Below are positions 1-8,554 of a stretch of 64,000 nt of DNA, one piece after another (the stretch's first letter is position 1; the number at the start of each line of letters is the position of its first letter). A program made the translations under genes and the position numbers. The notes below the pieces were generated by a model. The model was not told the origin of the DNA, ran no database searches, and was given only the letters and a program-made list of their open reading frames with translations. The DNA comes from an uncultured Cohaesibacter sp. (GTDB lineage: Bacteria; Pseudomonadota; Alphaproteobacteria; Rhizobiales; Cohaesibacteraceae), in contig NZ_OY759869.1 of the NCBI RefSeq assembly GCF_963662805.1, positions 62,001 to 126,000 on the forward strand, read 5' to 3'.

Positions 1-1509
1 CTGCTGGCCGCTCTCACCCTCGCAGACCGCCTGTCGCTTCAAGGGCTGGTCAGGCTCCACGCAGGCTATCTGCTGGTCATGGCCATTGCCTATATCGCCG
101 TGCAAGGCCTGATGCCCTGGACCGGTTATGGCGCGTCCGGGTTGGCGGTTAAGGATGATGTCTTTCTTGCCTATCTGCCACCGGTGGCGCTGGGGTTGCT
201 GTTTGGCCCCTGGCTCGATCTGCAGCAATGGCAGCGTGCGGTTGCCATGGAAGAGCGGGGCCTGTCCGTGTCGAAGGGATATGCGCTCGCCGCTGTCGGA
301 TTCTTCATTCTGCTGCTGGCCAATGGCTTTCTCGTGCTTGGCATCGATCCGCAGCTCGTCACCGGGCTGGCTCCGGGCACCCTCGGCTCAGACCTTGGTG
401 GACTTGTTGCGTTGAGCGTTCATGCGCTTGGAATGCCATCACTGACTGTCGCGCTGGCCGTCTGGTGCCTGGTGGGGCTGTTCGCGACGCTCGACAGCAG
501 TCGGCTGGCGCTTAACTGGCTCGTTGGCCAGAAGGCAGCCGACAAGCTCGGACCCCTAGCAGCCTTCCTGCCGCTGTCACTGGTCAAAAGCTCGACACCG
601 CTGTTCGCTTTGGCTGCCGGTCTGGCCGCCCTTGGCGTCGTGACCGGGGTCGATCTGCAATACTACATGCTGTTCTTTGCATCGTTGTTTCTTGCCTATG
701 GCGTCGTGCTGGTATCTGAGTTGCTCACGGGGCGCCGGGTTGATCATGGGGTCCAGCCGGGTTTCTTCGGATTGATGGCGCTCTGCCTTCTGGCTGCGGG
801 CTATCTTGGCGAAGCGCCGGTGCTTGTTGCCATCTCGCCAGTCGTCGCTCTGCTGGCTCTTTTGCCGCGTGGTGAGGGGGCTTCCGATGGTATGGAGAGC
901 GAGAAAAGCGGTGAGTCGGCAACCAGAAATGCGGATTCCGTTACGAATCAGCTTGTTCCCGCGGTGCAAAACGGGCCTTTGGGGGCCTCTTCTGATCACA
1001 TTTCCCAGCAAAATGTAACAGTCCCGGCGGTTCAGGGAACCGATCCCACGACACTCAGCTGGGCCGAAGGCTGGTTCGATGAGCGCTGGTTCAACATCAA
1101 GCTGATCTCGACCTATAATGAGACAAATTCTGTCGGCAATGTATATTTTGCTAACTATATCAGTTGGGTAGGGAAGGTCCGAGAACTCTTCTTTCGGCGC
1201 TGCATGCCGGGATTTGATCTCAAGGAGACGCCCTTTTACATCCTGACCCGGAGCATTTCACACAAGTTCATTCGCGAAACGAGAGAGTTCGATGAGCTGC
1301 TTGTTCGTGTTCGAGTTGATGCACTCAATAGAAAATTTGTCACACTGAAGCATGAAATCCGTGATAATAAGGATAATCTCGTAGGGAAGGGTGAGCAGAC
1401 GTTGATGTTTGTAAATGCCAAATCCTATGGCCTTGTAGATGTGCCTGCTTCGGTGATTTCGAGCTTCACCGCCACCATGCCGGAGACACATCTTCGTGGT
1501 TTAAAGTAG
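1..1509 (+). CDS. Membrane protein fused to C-terminal TEBC-like hotdog thioesterase (5' partial)
   Basis: The frame is open from the first base, so the start lies outside the window and 502 residues are visible. Residues 1-290 are strongly hydrophobic with roughly eight membrane segments. They contain LDLQQWQRA and ATLDSS, which resemble sodium:solute symporter (SSS) motifs. A polar linker (about 295-355) leads to a hotdog domain (about 356-500) with ETNSVGNVYFANY and VRELFFRR. From memory these match enediyne/PUFA-type thioesterases (SgcE10/CalE7, TEBC) closely. Known TEBC enzymes release polyene products from iterative synthases and are normally free-standing, so the fusion is unusual. The hotdog part is richer in AT than the membrane part. 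A FabI-like reductase follows after 14 bases. The role in a lipid or polyketide pathway is inferred; the hotdog assignment is firm, the symporter-like one moderate. Confidence 0.75.
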   Translation: MLAALTLADRLSLQGLVRLHAGYLLVMAIAYIAVQGLMPWTGYGASGLAVKDDVFLAYLPPVALGLLFGPWLDLQQWQRAVAMEERGLSVSKGYALAAVGFFILLLANGFLVLGIDPQLVTGLAPGTLGSDLGGLVALSVHALGMPSLTVALAVWCLVGLFATLDSSRLALNWLVGQKAADKLGPLAAFLPLSLVKSSTPLFALAAGLAALGVVTGVDLQYYMLFFASLFLAYGVVLVSELLTGRRVDHGVQPGFFGLMALCLLAAGYLGEAPVLVAISPVVALLALLPRGEGASDGMESEKSGESATRNADSVTNQLVPAVQNGPLGASSDHISQQNVTVPAVQGTDPTTLSWAEGWFDERWFNIKLISTYNETNSVGNVYFANYISWVGKVRELFFRRCMPGFDLKETPFYILTRSISHKFIRETREFDELLVRVRVDALNRKFVTLKHEIRDNKDNLVGKGEQTLMFVNAKSYGLVDVPASVISSFTATMPETHLRGLK

Positions 1510-1523
1510 CGGGTTGAACAGCA

Positions 1524-2369
1524 ATGAGTTGGCAAGGACAAGTGTCGAAATACAGCTCCCTTCTTGACAAACGATATAATCTCTCCGTGATCTCCAATCT
1601 GATGCCCGAGGCCATAACGCAGCCCGCCAAGGCTCCGGCCAACGAGCCCAAGCCCGTCGGCAAGGCATTGGTGGTTGGCGTGTCTTCGCGCAGATCTATC
1701 GGCTTTGGCATTGCCGAGCATCTCGCCGACAATGGATGGGAGACTGTGGTCACGACCCGTCGCAAGGACAAGTTCCAGCAGTTTTCCGAACGCCATGATG
1801 TTCGTGAGCTCGATTATTCGCAGTCCTATGCGAATATCGATGATCTGAATGATGTGACCGGTCTGGTCTTCTGCATCGCCAAGTCGAGCGTCATCGTGCC
1901 CAAGGGCCTGCTCGAGACAAGCCGCGATGAATTCTCCCAGACCATGCTCGACAGCTGCTATTCCTACATTTCGGTGATCCGGGAAGCGGTAAAGCGCAAT
2001 CCCAATCTCAAGTCGATTGTCGGGTTGTCCTTCCTTGGGGGCGAGAAGGTGGTGCCGGGCTATGATGCCATCGGTGTTGCCAAGGCTGCTCTCGAACATG
2101 CCAACCGCATCATTGCGTCCGAGCTGGGAGAAATGGGCATTCGTGCCAACATCGTCTCTGCCGGATCGCTCAGAACGCCAGCCTCACGCGTGCTGCCCGA
2201 TTTCAGCCGGGTTCATGCGATGCTGAGCCGCCGGTCCTTCCTCAAGCGCCCTGTGACGACCGACGAGGTCGCCGGTGCCGTCGAATTCCTGCTCAGCGAT
2301 GCTTCGGGCGGCATGACCGGCGAAGTGCTTCAGGTCAATGGCGGGATCAACCATTCCCTCGCTATGTGA
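1524..2369 (+). CDS. FabI-like enoyl reductase (SDR superfamily)
   Basis: The 281-residue protein has a Rossmann N-terminus (GVSSRRSIGFGIAEHL) and the FabI-type spacing Tyr-x6-Lys in GYDAIGVAKAAL (Y180, K187), rather than the Tyr-x3-Lys of ordinary SDRs. The C-terminus GEVLQVNGGINHS is the usual nucleotide-binding SDR end. Enoyl-ACP reductases reduce trans-2-enoyl-ACP with NAD(P)H. The first 40 residues before the Rossmann fold are unusual for FabI, so the true start could be the internal ATG at 1602. The gene is 14 bases behind the thioesterase fusion and probably in the same transcript, which suggests a dedicated pathway rather than housekeeping fatty-acid synthesis. The substrate is unknown. 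Confidence 0.75.
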   Translation: MSWQGQVSKYSSLLDKRYNLSVISNLMPEAITQPAKAPANEPKPVGKALVVGVSSRRSIGFGIAEHLADNGWETVVTTRRKDKFQQFSERHDVRELDYSQSYANIDDLNDVTGLVFCIAKSSVIVPKGLLETSRDEFSQTMLDSCYSYISVIREAVKRNPNLKSIVGLSFLGGEKVVPGYDAIGVAKAALEHANRIIASELGEMGIRANIVSAGSLRTPASRVLPDFSRVHAMLSRRSFLKRPVTTDEVAGAVEFLLSDASGGMTGEVLQVNGGINHSLAM

Positions 2370-2426
2370 GCTCAGGGTCTGCCTGCCCGTTCCTCCTCAT
2401 TCCATCATGATTGACTGCCTGAGCTC
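2368..2426. terminator. Inverted repeat between convergent genes
   Basis: GAGCTCAGG at 2368-2376 pairs perfectly with CCTGAGCTC at 2418-2426. It starts at the stop codon of the FabI-like gene and lies just past the 3' end of the converging molybdoenzyme gene. The loop is long (41 bases) and the following T run short, so this is only a plausible bidirectional terminator. Confidence 0.35.
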
Positions 2427-2435
2427 TTTCGCGCC

Positions 2436-4692
2436 TCAGGCTGGATCGATCTGTGGCGGCTGATTGATGCTGAGCGGAGGGAGATCCTTGTCCCAAGGCT
2501 CGACAAACACTAGCGTCGTGTGGCCGATGTTTCCCTGTCCGAGCCCCGAGGTTCCCTGATCCAGCGTGACAGCATTTGGGTTGCCTGCCAGATCGATCCA
2601 TTCACCATCGATCACCGCAGGGTCGAACCAGGCCCCGGTTGGCAGGGCGATGCAATCCTTGCGCAGGGCGGCATCGAAACGCACGCCTGCAAGGGTTGCG
2701 CCCCGTCTGTTGTGGATGCGGACGATGGTTCCTTCCGCGATGTCGCGGGATGCTGCGGTCTCGGGGTGCAGATAGCAGGCCTCCCGGCCCTTGATCTTGT
2801 CGCTCTGGGCCTCGCTGCCGCGGTCATTCTGACTGTGCAGGCGTGTGTCCGGCTGGGCCGAGATGAGATGGAGTGCGCCTCCAGGGGTGTCGATCAGGCT
2901 TTCGACCGGTTCCATCCATGAGGGTAACCCCGGACAGTCGGCGAGATCCATCGCCGCGATGGTTTCATTGAAAAGGGTGAACCGGCCGCTTTCGGTCTTG
3001 AGCGGGTTGCTGATCGGGTCCTCGATGAAGTCGGCAAAGGCGATGCGGTCGCTTGCGGCGTCGAGGATGTCAAAGCGGCCATCGGCGATAAATTGTTCGA
3101 AGTCGGGCATGGCGATGCCCTCTGCCGCACCAATCGCGCGGGCTTCGTCCCATAGCCAGCGGAGCCAGCCGTCCTTGTCGCGTCCTTCAGTGAAGGCCTC
3201 TTCCAGCTCCAGTTTGCCCGCCACCAGACGCCAGATATCGTGGTCGTCTTTTGCCTCTCCAATTGGCTCGAACATGGGGCTCATGTAGATGAGGGCCGGT
3301 TCGGACTTGTTCATCATGATGTCGGCGCGTTCCAGCGGGCTTGTCGCGGGCAGGATGATGTCGCCACGGCGGGCTGTTGCGGTCCAACTGTGGTCGCAGA
3401 CGACGACCGTCTCGGGTCGTGTCCAGGCGTTCGAGAGCCGTTTGAGATCCTGATGATGATGATAAGGATTACCACCGGACCAGACGACGAGGCGGATGTC
3501 GGGATAGGCGCGTGTCCCGCCGTTATACTGGTACTCGCCGCCAGGATTGAGCAGCATGTCGGCAATGCGAGCCACCGGGATGAAGTCCGCAACGGCATTT
3601 TTGCCGAGCGGCAGCCCCGGCCATGGGAAGCGCTTGGTGGGGCGGGCGAAATTGCCGACGCAGCCATAACCGAAGCCGAACCCGGCACCGGGTTGGCCGA
3701 TTTTCCCGAGCATGGTCGAGAGGGCCAGTCCAGCCCAGACGGCCTGTTCGCCGTGGTCGCTGCGTTGCAGCCCCCATGCGATGTTGATGAAGGTCTCGTT
3801 GCGTGCCATGTCGGAGGCCAGCGTATAGATTTCAGCGGCATCCACGTCGCAGAGGCTTGCGGCCCAGACCGCAGATTTGGGGATACCGTCCTGAATGCCC
3901 ATCAGATAGTCGCGCAGCACCGGCCAGCCACTGGTGTAGGTCGTCACAAAGTCGTCGTCATAGAGGTCATTGACCAGCAGCGTGTGGCAGAGGGCCAGCA
4001 TCAGGGCGACGTCGGGTGCCGGGTCGGATCGACAGCCAGTCGGCGCTGGGCATGTCGCTCTTGCGCGGCGAAATGTTCACCTTGCGGGCGGGCATGGTCT
4101 CGAGCCAGCCTTCGGTTTCGTGACGCAGGGTACCGGATGACGAGGTCTGGCTGTTGCGTCCTGAAATACCGCCAAAGGCGACGAGCAAGGTGCAGTGCTT
4201 TGCGAGCAGTGACCATGTTGTTGAGGTCTGCTGCACAGCGTCCTGACCGAGGCCGGTGATGTGGGGAAGAATGACCTCGCCGGCGGCGTGGGAATAGGTG
4301 TTGCGGCCGCTGACAAAACCGCCTGCGAGATTGAGGAGGCGCTTCAACTGGCTCTGGGCATGATGGAAGCGGCCAGCGCTCGCCCAGCCATAGGAGCCGC
4401 CATAGATCGCGCCGTTGCCGTGCTCTGAACGCACGCGTTTGATCTCGTCGGCGACAAGGCTGACGGCACGGTCCCACGAAATCTCGACAAAGCTGTCGGA
4501 GCAGCGGTTGGTACCGCCATCTCCATCGAGCCAGCCACGGCGGACGACGGGTTTGAGGATGCGGCTGTTGGTATCGCGGGCGGCGGAGACCCAACCCCTG
4601 CCAATGCGGGAGGGAGCGGGATCGTCGGATACCGGCTTCAGTTGTTCGCCGTCAATTTCGTAGCTGCCCCAGTGTGCTGCGGTGTATTTCAT
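2436..4692 (-). pseudogene. bisC: Biotin sulfoxide reductase-like molybdoenzyme, single-base frameshift
   Basis: Two overlapping frames together encode one DMSO-reductase-family protein of about 750 residues, near the E. coli BisC length. The N-terminal part starts MKYTAAHWG with no Tat signal, so it is cytoplasmic like BisC. It carries NTYSHAAGEVILPH, where the serine is the expected Mo ligand. It breaks after WLSIRPGT, and the C-terminal part resumes with DVALMLALCHTLL. Removing one base from the GGG run at 4014-4016 restores RPGTDVALML, the order seen in BisC. BisC reduces oxidised biotin and methionine sulfoxide using bis-MGD. Everything else (HHHQDLKRL, ILPATSPLER, C-terminal aspartate-decarboxylase-like fold) looks intact. 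A sequencing indel is as likely as recent inactivation. Confidence 0.75.
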
Positions 4693-4726
4693 CCCCGTTC
4701 CCTCTTCTTGATCTGATCGGACGTGC

Positions 4727-5065
4727 CTATTCGCTGACTTTCTTGACGAATTCCGACTTCAGCCCCATGGGGCCTATGCCGGGCACCCTGCAATCAATGT
4801 CGTGGTCTCCATCGACAATCCGGATATTCTTCACCTTTGTGCCGACTTTGACAACATCGTTGGTGCCCTTGATCTTGAGATCCTTGATTACGGTCACGGT
4901 GTCGCCATCGGCAAGGGGAGTGCCATTGGCGTCGCGGACCATCGGGGTGGTGTCCTCATCGCCTGATGCAGACCATTCATGGGCGCATTCGGGGCAGATC
5001 AGCAGCGGGCCGTCTTCGTAGGTGAAGGTGCTGTTGCACTGGGGGCAGGGAGGGAGCTCGCTCAT
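4727..5065 (-). CDS. phnA: PhnA/YjdM family zinc-ribbon protein
   Basis: The 112-residue protein starts MSELPPCPQCNSTFTYEDG and continues LLICPECAHEW. The two CxxC pairs form the N-terminal zinc ribbon of YjdM (historically called PhnA). The C-terminal half (DGDTVTVIKDLKIKG, KGTNDVVKVGTKVKNI) is the SH3-like domain of this family, and the length is typical. The gene was named for its position beside the phosphonate operon in E. coli, but its biochemical role is not settled and no phosphonate genes are nearby here. It lies 34 bases upstream of the bisC-like gene on the same strand, so the two could share a transcript. Confidence 0.9.
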   Translation of the reverse strand: MSELPPCPQCNSTFTYEDGPLLICPECAHEWSASGDEDTTPMVRDANGTPLADGDTVTVIKDLKIKGTNDVVKVGTKVKNIRIVDGDHDIDCRVPGIGPMGLKSEFVKKVSE

Positions 5066-5182
5066 CGGATGAGCCTTTCTTGGAAGGGGATGGCAGGCTC
5101 ACGAGACGCGCTCACGGATGATGCCATTGTTGAGTGATAATGTTCCTCTCTTCCCTTGCATGTTTGGCATGAGCTGGCAAGC

Positions 5183-5217
5183 AATGAGACGATCCAGCAG
5201 AGGTGGATCGTCTCATT
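5183..5217 (-). terminator. Strong hairpin 3' of the small secreted-protein gene
   Basis: A perfect 14-bp stem (5183-5196 with 5204-5217) and a 7-base loop lie 16 bases past the stop of the minus-strand gene ending at 5233. The T run after it is poor, so termination efficiency is uncertain. An RNA-stabilising hairpin is an alternative. Confidence 0.55.
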
Positions 5218-5232
5218 TGTGGTCAAGCGTGA

Positions 5233-5532
5233 TCAATCCTTGCGGAAGGCCCCTTCGGGGCGATAGCGATCCATGACCTGATCAAGCTTGCGGTTGGTGA
5301 TCGAGGGGTTCGCCTTCTGCAGGCATGGCAACAGGATGGCTTTGTTCTGGCGCTGCTTGGCGCCGCTCGGGTTTTTGCCCGGCTCGGGGCGCACCGGCTT
5401 GAAGCAGCGAATGAAAGCTGCTTCGGGAATGCCGAGGTCCCGTGCGATCTTGCCGGTGGGTCTGTTAGGGTCCTGATCGGCAAGGGCTGGTGTTGCCAGA
5501 CAGATCATCAGCATGACGAGTGTTTTCTTCAT
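5233..5532 (-). CDS. Small secreted protein with two cysteines, function unknown
   Basis: I place the start at 5532, where the ATG follows a GAGGAG ribosome-binding site; the longer open frame upstream has no such signal. The 99-residue product begins with a clear signal peptide (MKKTLVMLMICLATPALA). The mature part is about 80 residues, basic and rich in Lys, Arg and Pro. It holds two cysteines (FIRCFKP and LLPCLQK) that could form one periplasmic disulfide. I do not recognise the family. It is a monocistronic unit between two hairpins, upstream of phnA and downstream of the chemoreceptor, all on the minus strand. Confidence 0.7.
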   Translation of the reverse strand: MKKTLVMLMICLATPALADQDPNRPTGKIARDLGIPEAAFIRCFKPVRPEPGKNPSGAKQRQNKAILLPCLQKANPSITNRKLDQVMDRYRPEGAFRKD

Positions 5533-5674
5533 CTCTTCAATCTCCTCTTCGGTCTTGTGCAGTCGTGTTCGGTTGTTCGCGATTGTGAAGGGGGAGTGTG
5601 GTTGCAGAAAGCAGCAAAAATGGTGAAGGTGAGGAGATGTGTGCCAAAGGGTCGGGGCGAGGCTGAGCTCATAT

Positions 5675-5702
5675 AAAAAGAGCCGCTGATGGGCGGCTCT
5701 TC
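5675..5702 (-). terminator. Rho-independent terminator of the chemoreceptor gene
   Basis: A 9-bp stem AAGAGCCGC/GCGGCTCTT (5678-5686 with 5693-5701) with a 6-base loop is followed on the minus strand by a T run. It lies just past the chemoreceptor stop codon. Confidence 0.8.
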
Positions 5703-5744
5703 TTGCTAATCGGGTGCCGTCTGATTGACGGGCACAGGCCCTGG

Positions 5745-7862
5745 TCAAGCGGCGCTGACGATGTTCCGGATGTCCGTGAGGAACTTGTGCACGTCGGTGC
5801 GCAGGCTGTCCGCTTCGCCTTTGAGGCTGGACGCGGAGCCATTGACCATGCGGGCTGCTGCTCCGGTGTCATTGGCCGAGTTGGAAACGCCGACGATGTT
5901 GCTGGAGACTTCCTTGGTGCCGATGGAGGCTTCCTGAATGTTACGGGCGATTTCCTTGGTGGCGAGGCCCTGTTGTTGTACGGCTTCTGAAATCGCGGCT
6001 GCGATCCGGTTCATCTCTTCGATCGTATCGGTGATGGCCTTGATGGCCTCGACGGCGCCGATGGTTTCATTCTGTACGGCCTGAATCTGCTGCGAGATCT
6101 CGTCGGTGGCCTTGGAGGTCTGGTTCGCCAGTTCTTTCACTTCGGCGGCCACGACGGCAAAGCCTCTGCCTGCCTCTCCCGCGCGAGCCGCTTCGATGGT
6201 GGCGTTGAGGGCCAGAAGGTTCGTCTGCTCGGCAATGTCCGTGATCAGACTGACCACTTCGCCGATACGATTGGCAGCGGTGGAAAGACCCTCGATCTTT
6301 TCGTTGGTGTGCATCGCCTGAGAGACCGCATTCTCGGCGATCTTGTTGGACTGTCCGACCTGACGGTCGATTTCATTGACCGAGGAGAAGAGCTCTTCTG
6401 CCGCGGAGGCGACGGTTTCAACATTGCTGGTCGCTTCCTCGGAGGCTGCAGCCACTGCATTGGAACGGTAGGACGTGTCATCGGCACCCTTGGTCAGGGT
6501 GATCGATGCGGATGTCAGCTCATCAACGGACCGGGCGACTGTTTCCAGAAGTCCCGAGATCTGCTGGTCGAATTGTTTGGCGATGTCGTTGACCAGTGCG
6601 GCCTTGCGCAATTGTTCGCGCTGCTCTTCTTTTTGAGCATTGCTGAGCTGTTCTGCCTTCTGAGAGCTTTCGCGGAAAACTTCCAGTGCCTGATTGATCT
6701 GCCCGATCTCGTCCTGTCGGTCCAGATAGTGGAGCTTGGCGTCATAGTTGCGGTTGACCAGTGCGCGGATGCTTTCGATGGTCAGGGTGAGCGGTTTGCT
6801 GATGACTGACCGGCCGACAAAGAACAGAGCTGCGCCGACAGTGATCATCAGAACGAGGCCAACAAGCAATACGGCATTGAGGATATGCTGGCTTTCTGCG
6901 GACAGGGTGCTGACAGGCACATTGACGACCAGAGCCATAGAAGCCCCGGTATCGCCGAAGGTGACGGGCTCGATGATCCGGATGACGTCTTTACCCAGAC
7001 TGTTCGAATAGCCCTGATAGCTGTAACTCGTGGCGGTTTTTGCAGCCTTCAGAACGTCGGCCTGATGGCTGAGGTCCGCCTCAGAACGGCCCTCGGACCA
7101 GTCCTTGCCAAGTAGGGCTCCATCCGGATGGGCAACCCATTTGCCGGCCTGCGAGATCAAATGTACAGATCCGGTTCCGAGTGGCTCTTCGGCCGCCAGC
7201 ATGTTGGACAGATCGGTCAGGATTAGATCGGTGCCAGCGACACCAATGGTGGCGGATGACGCATCCTTGATGGGTATTGCCAAAGATACGCCGACCACGG
7301 TTCTTCCACCCATATCCCAACTGTAGGGCTCCGTCATGAAGCTTTTGCCGCTGTTGTAGGCACCATAGAACCAGGACAGTTCTTCCTGCGACTTGGAATC
7401 CATGTCGGCAATAGTGCGGAAGCCGATCGTGCCGTCCGGATTGCGGAAGAAGTAGGGACGCCAGATGCCGCTGGCGTCGTGATGCTCGGCGTTAACGAAG
7501 TCCTTGTCCTTGCCATCCAGTTTGTCGCCGATCACGGCGCCCCAGGTGCCGGATAGCTTCTTGTTGTCCTTGAGGGTCTTCTCGAGGATGGCTGTCCACG
7601 AATTCCGGGAGGCTTGTCCCTCTTGCTTGAGCGCCGCCAGAGCGTGGGTCATGTTGGATGCGGAGACCAGACCATATTCAAGAGCAATCTTGACCTCGGC
7701 CGCCTCTTTTTGCGCAATTGCCTCCGCCTGCTTGAACGAAATCTCGTGTGTGATGGTCGCACTCTGCCATCCGATCACGGCGATCCCAAGAGCCAGAACG
7801 ACTGTAAGTGTCAAAATGCTTGCTATCAGCATTTTTGTTGTAATCATCATACGGGAAAACAT
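5745..7862 (-). CDS. Methyl-accepting chemotaxis protein with dCache sensor
   Basis: I choose the ATG at 7862, preceded by AAGGAAG; the frame stays open to 8012 but without a comparable site. The 705-residue protein has a first membrane segment at about 11-32, then a large periplasmic domain with the Cache signature (GIWRPYFFRNPDGTIGF, PYSWDMGGRTVVGVSLAIP). A second membrane segment lies at about 325-350, followed by a HAMP domain and a cytoplasmic signalling coiled coil. The hairpin tip EQTNLLALNATIEAARAGE is near residue 550. dCache chemoreceptors often bind amino acids or organic acids directly; the ligand here is unknown. No other chemotaxis gene is nearby, so it is an orphan receptor with its own terminator. 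Confidence 0.93.
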   Translation of the reverse strand: MFSRMMITTKMLIASILTLTVVLALGIAVIGWQSATITHEISFKQAEAIAQKEAAEVKIALEYGLVSASNMTHALAALKQEGQASRNSWTAILEKTLKDNKKLSGTWGAVIGDKLDGKDKDFVNAEHHDASGIWRPYFFRNPDGTIGFRTIADMDSKSQEELSWFYGAYNSGKSFMTEPYSWDMGGRTVVGVSLAIPIKDASSATIGVAGTDLILTDLSNMLAAEEPLGTGSVHLISQAGKWVAHPDGALLGKDWSEGRSEADLSHQADVLKAAKTATSYSYQGYSNSLGKDVIRIIEPVTFGDTGASMALVVNVPVSTLSAESQHILNAVLLVGLVLMITVGAALFFVGRSVISKPLTLTIESIRALVNRNYDAKLHYLDRQDEIGQINQALEVFRESSQKAEQLSNAQKEEQREQLRKAALVNDIAKQFDQQISGLLETVARSVDELTSASITLTKGADDTSYRSNAVAAASEEATSNVETVASAAEELFSSVNEIDRQVGQSNKIAENAVSQAMHTNEKIEGLSTAANRIGEVVSLITDIAEQTNLLALNATIEAARAGEAGRGFAVVAAEVKELANQTSKATDEISQQIQAVQNETIGAVEAIKAITDTIEEMNRIAAAISEAVQQQGLATKEIARNIQEASIGTKEVSSNIVGVSNSANDTGAAARMVNGSASSLKGEADSLRTDVHKFLTDIRNIVSAA

Positions 7863-8554
7863 GGTTCTTCCTTGCTCATCACTGCCGAGAACGTTTGCGA
7901 AATACTTGGCCGACTTTAGATAATGTTCCTTAATTTTTTCTTTTTTGGCGACTGTTTGGTGAGGCACAGCAAGTAGATTTCGATAAGCTGTAAGTGATTT
8001 CTCTTGTGTCATCTGTTGCCGAAGGTTGTGTAAGGTATAAATTGCACTTCAATTGGGGTGCCTGTTCTTGTGACCGGCCGTTTTGGAGCGTGAATCCTGC
8101 CTTTTCCGGCTTTGGAGCTTTTTATGGAAATCGAAATGGCGAAATGGAGTTTGTGACCACGAAAGGCACTTTTGCCTTTCATGCGACAGATGTTCTATTT
8201 CAATGACTTCTGCATGGGACTAAAGACGCCTGAAGTGAGGAAACAGGTGACAATTTGTGGCAAGTGCAGGCTTTGAGCGCAGTCCTTGCTTGAATGTCCA
8301 TGGTTGATTTCGCATAGTGCGCACGCGTCAGCTGGTTTGCCTTTCTTCGTGCTCATGCCTGCCTTGCGGTCTTTAGGACTGATGGGCGGGCGATTAAGGC
8401 GGGTCTCTTGACACGACATCACTTACACCTCTGCGCCAGACCGCTTATTGCAGGCGATGCGCTGGCAGGGGGATCGCAGCATCGCTGCACAGAAGCCCGG
8501 CCCCTTTGACAAGTCGTCGGGTATTCGGAATTCGGGAACCGGAAAGGTAAACAC
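7863..8554. other. Intergenic region between divergent chemoreceptor and isocitrate dehydrogenase genes
   Basis: This 692-base gap must hold both divergent promoters. Short open frames in it (for example 7994-8206 and 8195-8422) have no convincing ribosome-binding site or recognisable product. A perfect 8-bp hairpin GAAAGGCA-CTTT-TGCCTTTC lies at 8161-8180 without a T run. A consensus -35 hexamer (TTGACA) occurs at 8408-8413 but I see no good -10 at the right distance. Confidence 0.5.

Noticed and set aside
8408..8413. TTGACA as the isocitrate dehydrogenase promoter
   Set aside because: No acceptable -10 hexamer occurs 16-18 bases downstream.
8195..8422. 75-residue minus-strand open frame between chemoreceptor and isocitrate dehydrogenase genes
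   Set aside because: No ribosome-binding site, no recognisable domain and unusual composition; more likely intergenic sequence.
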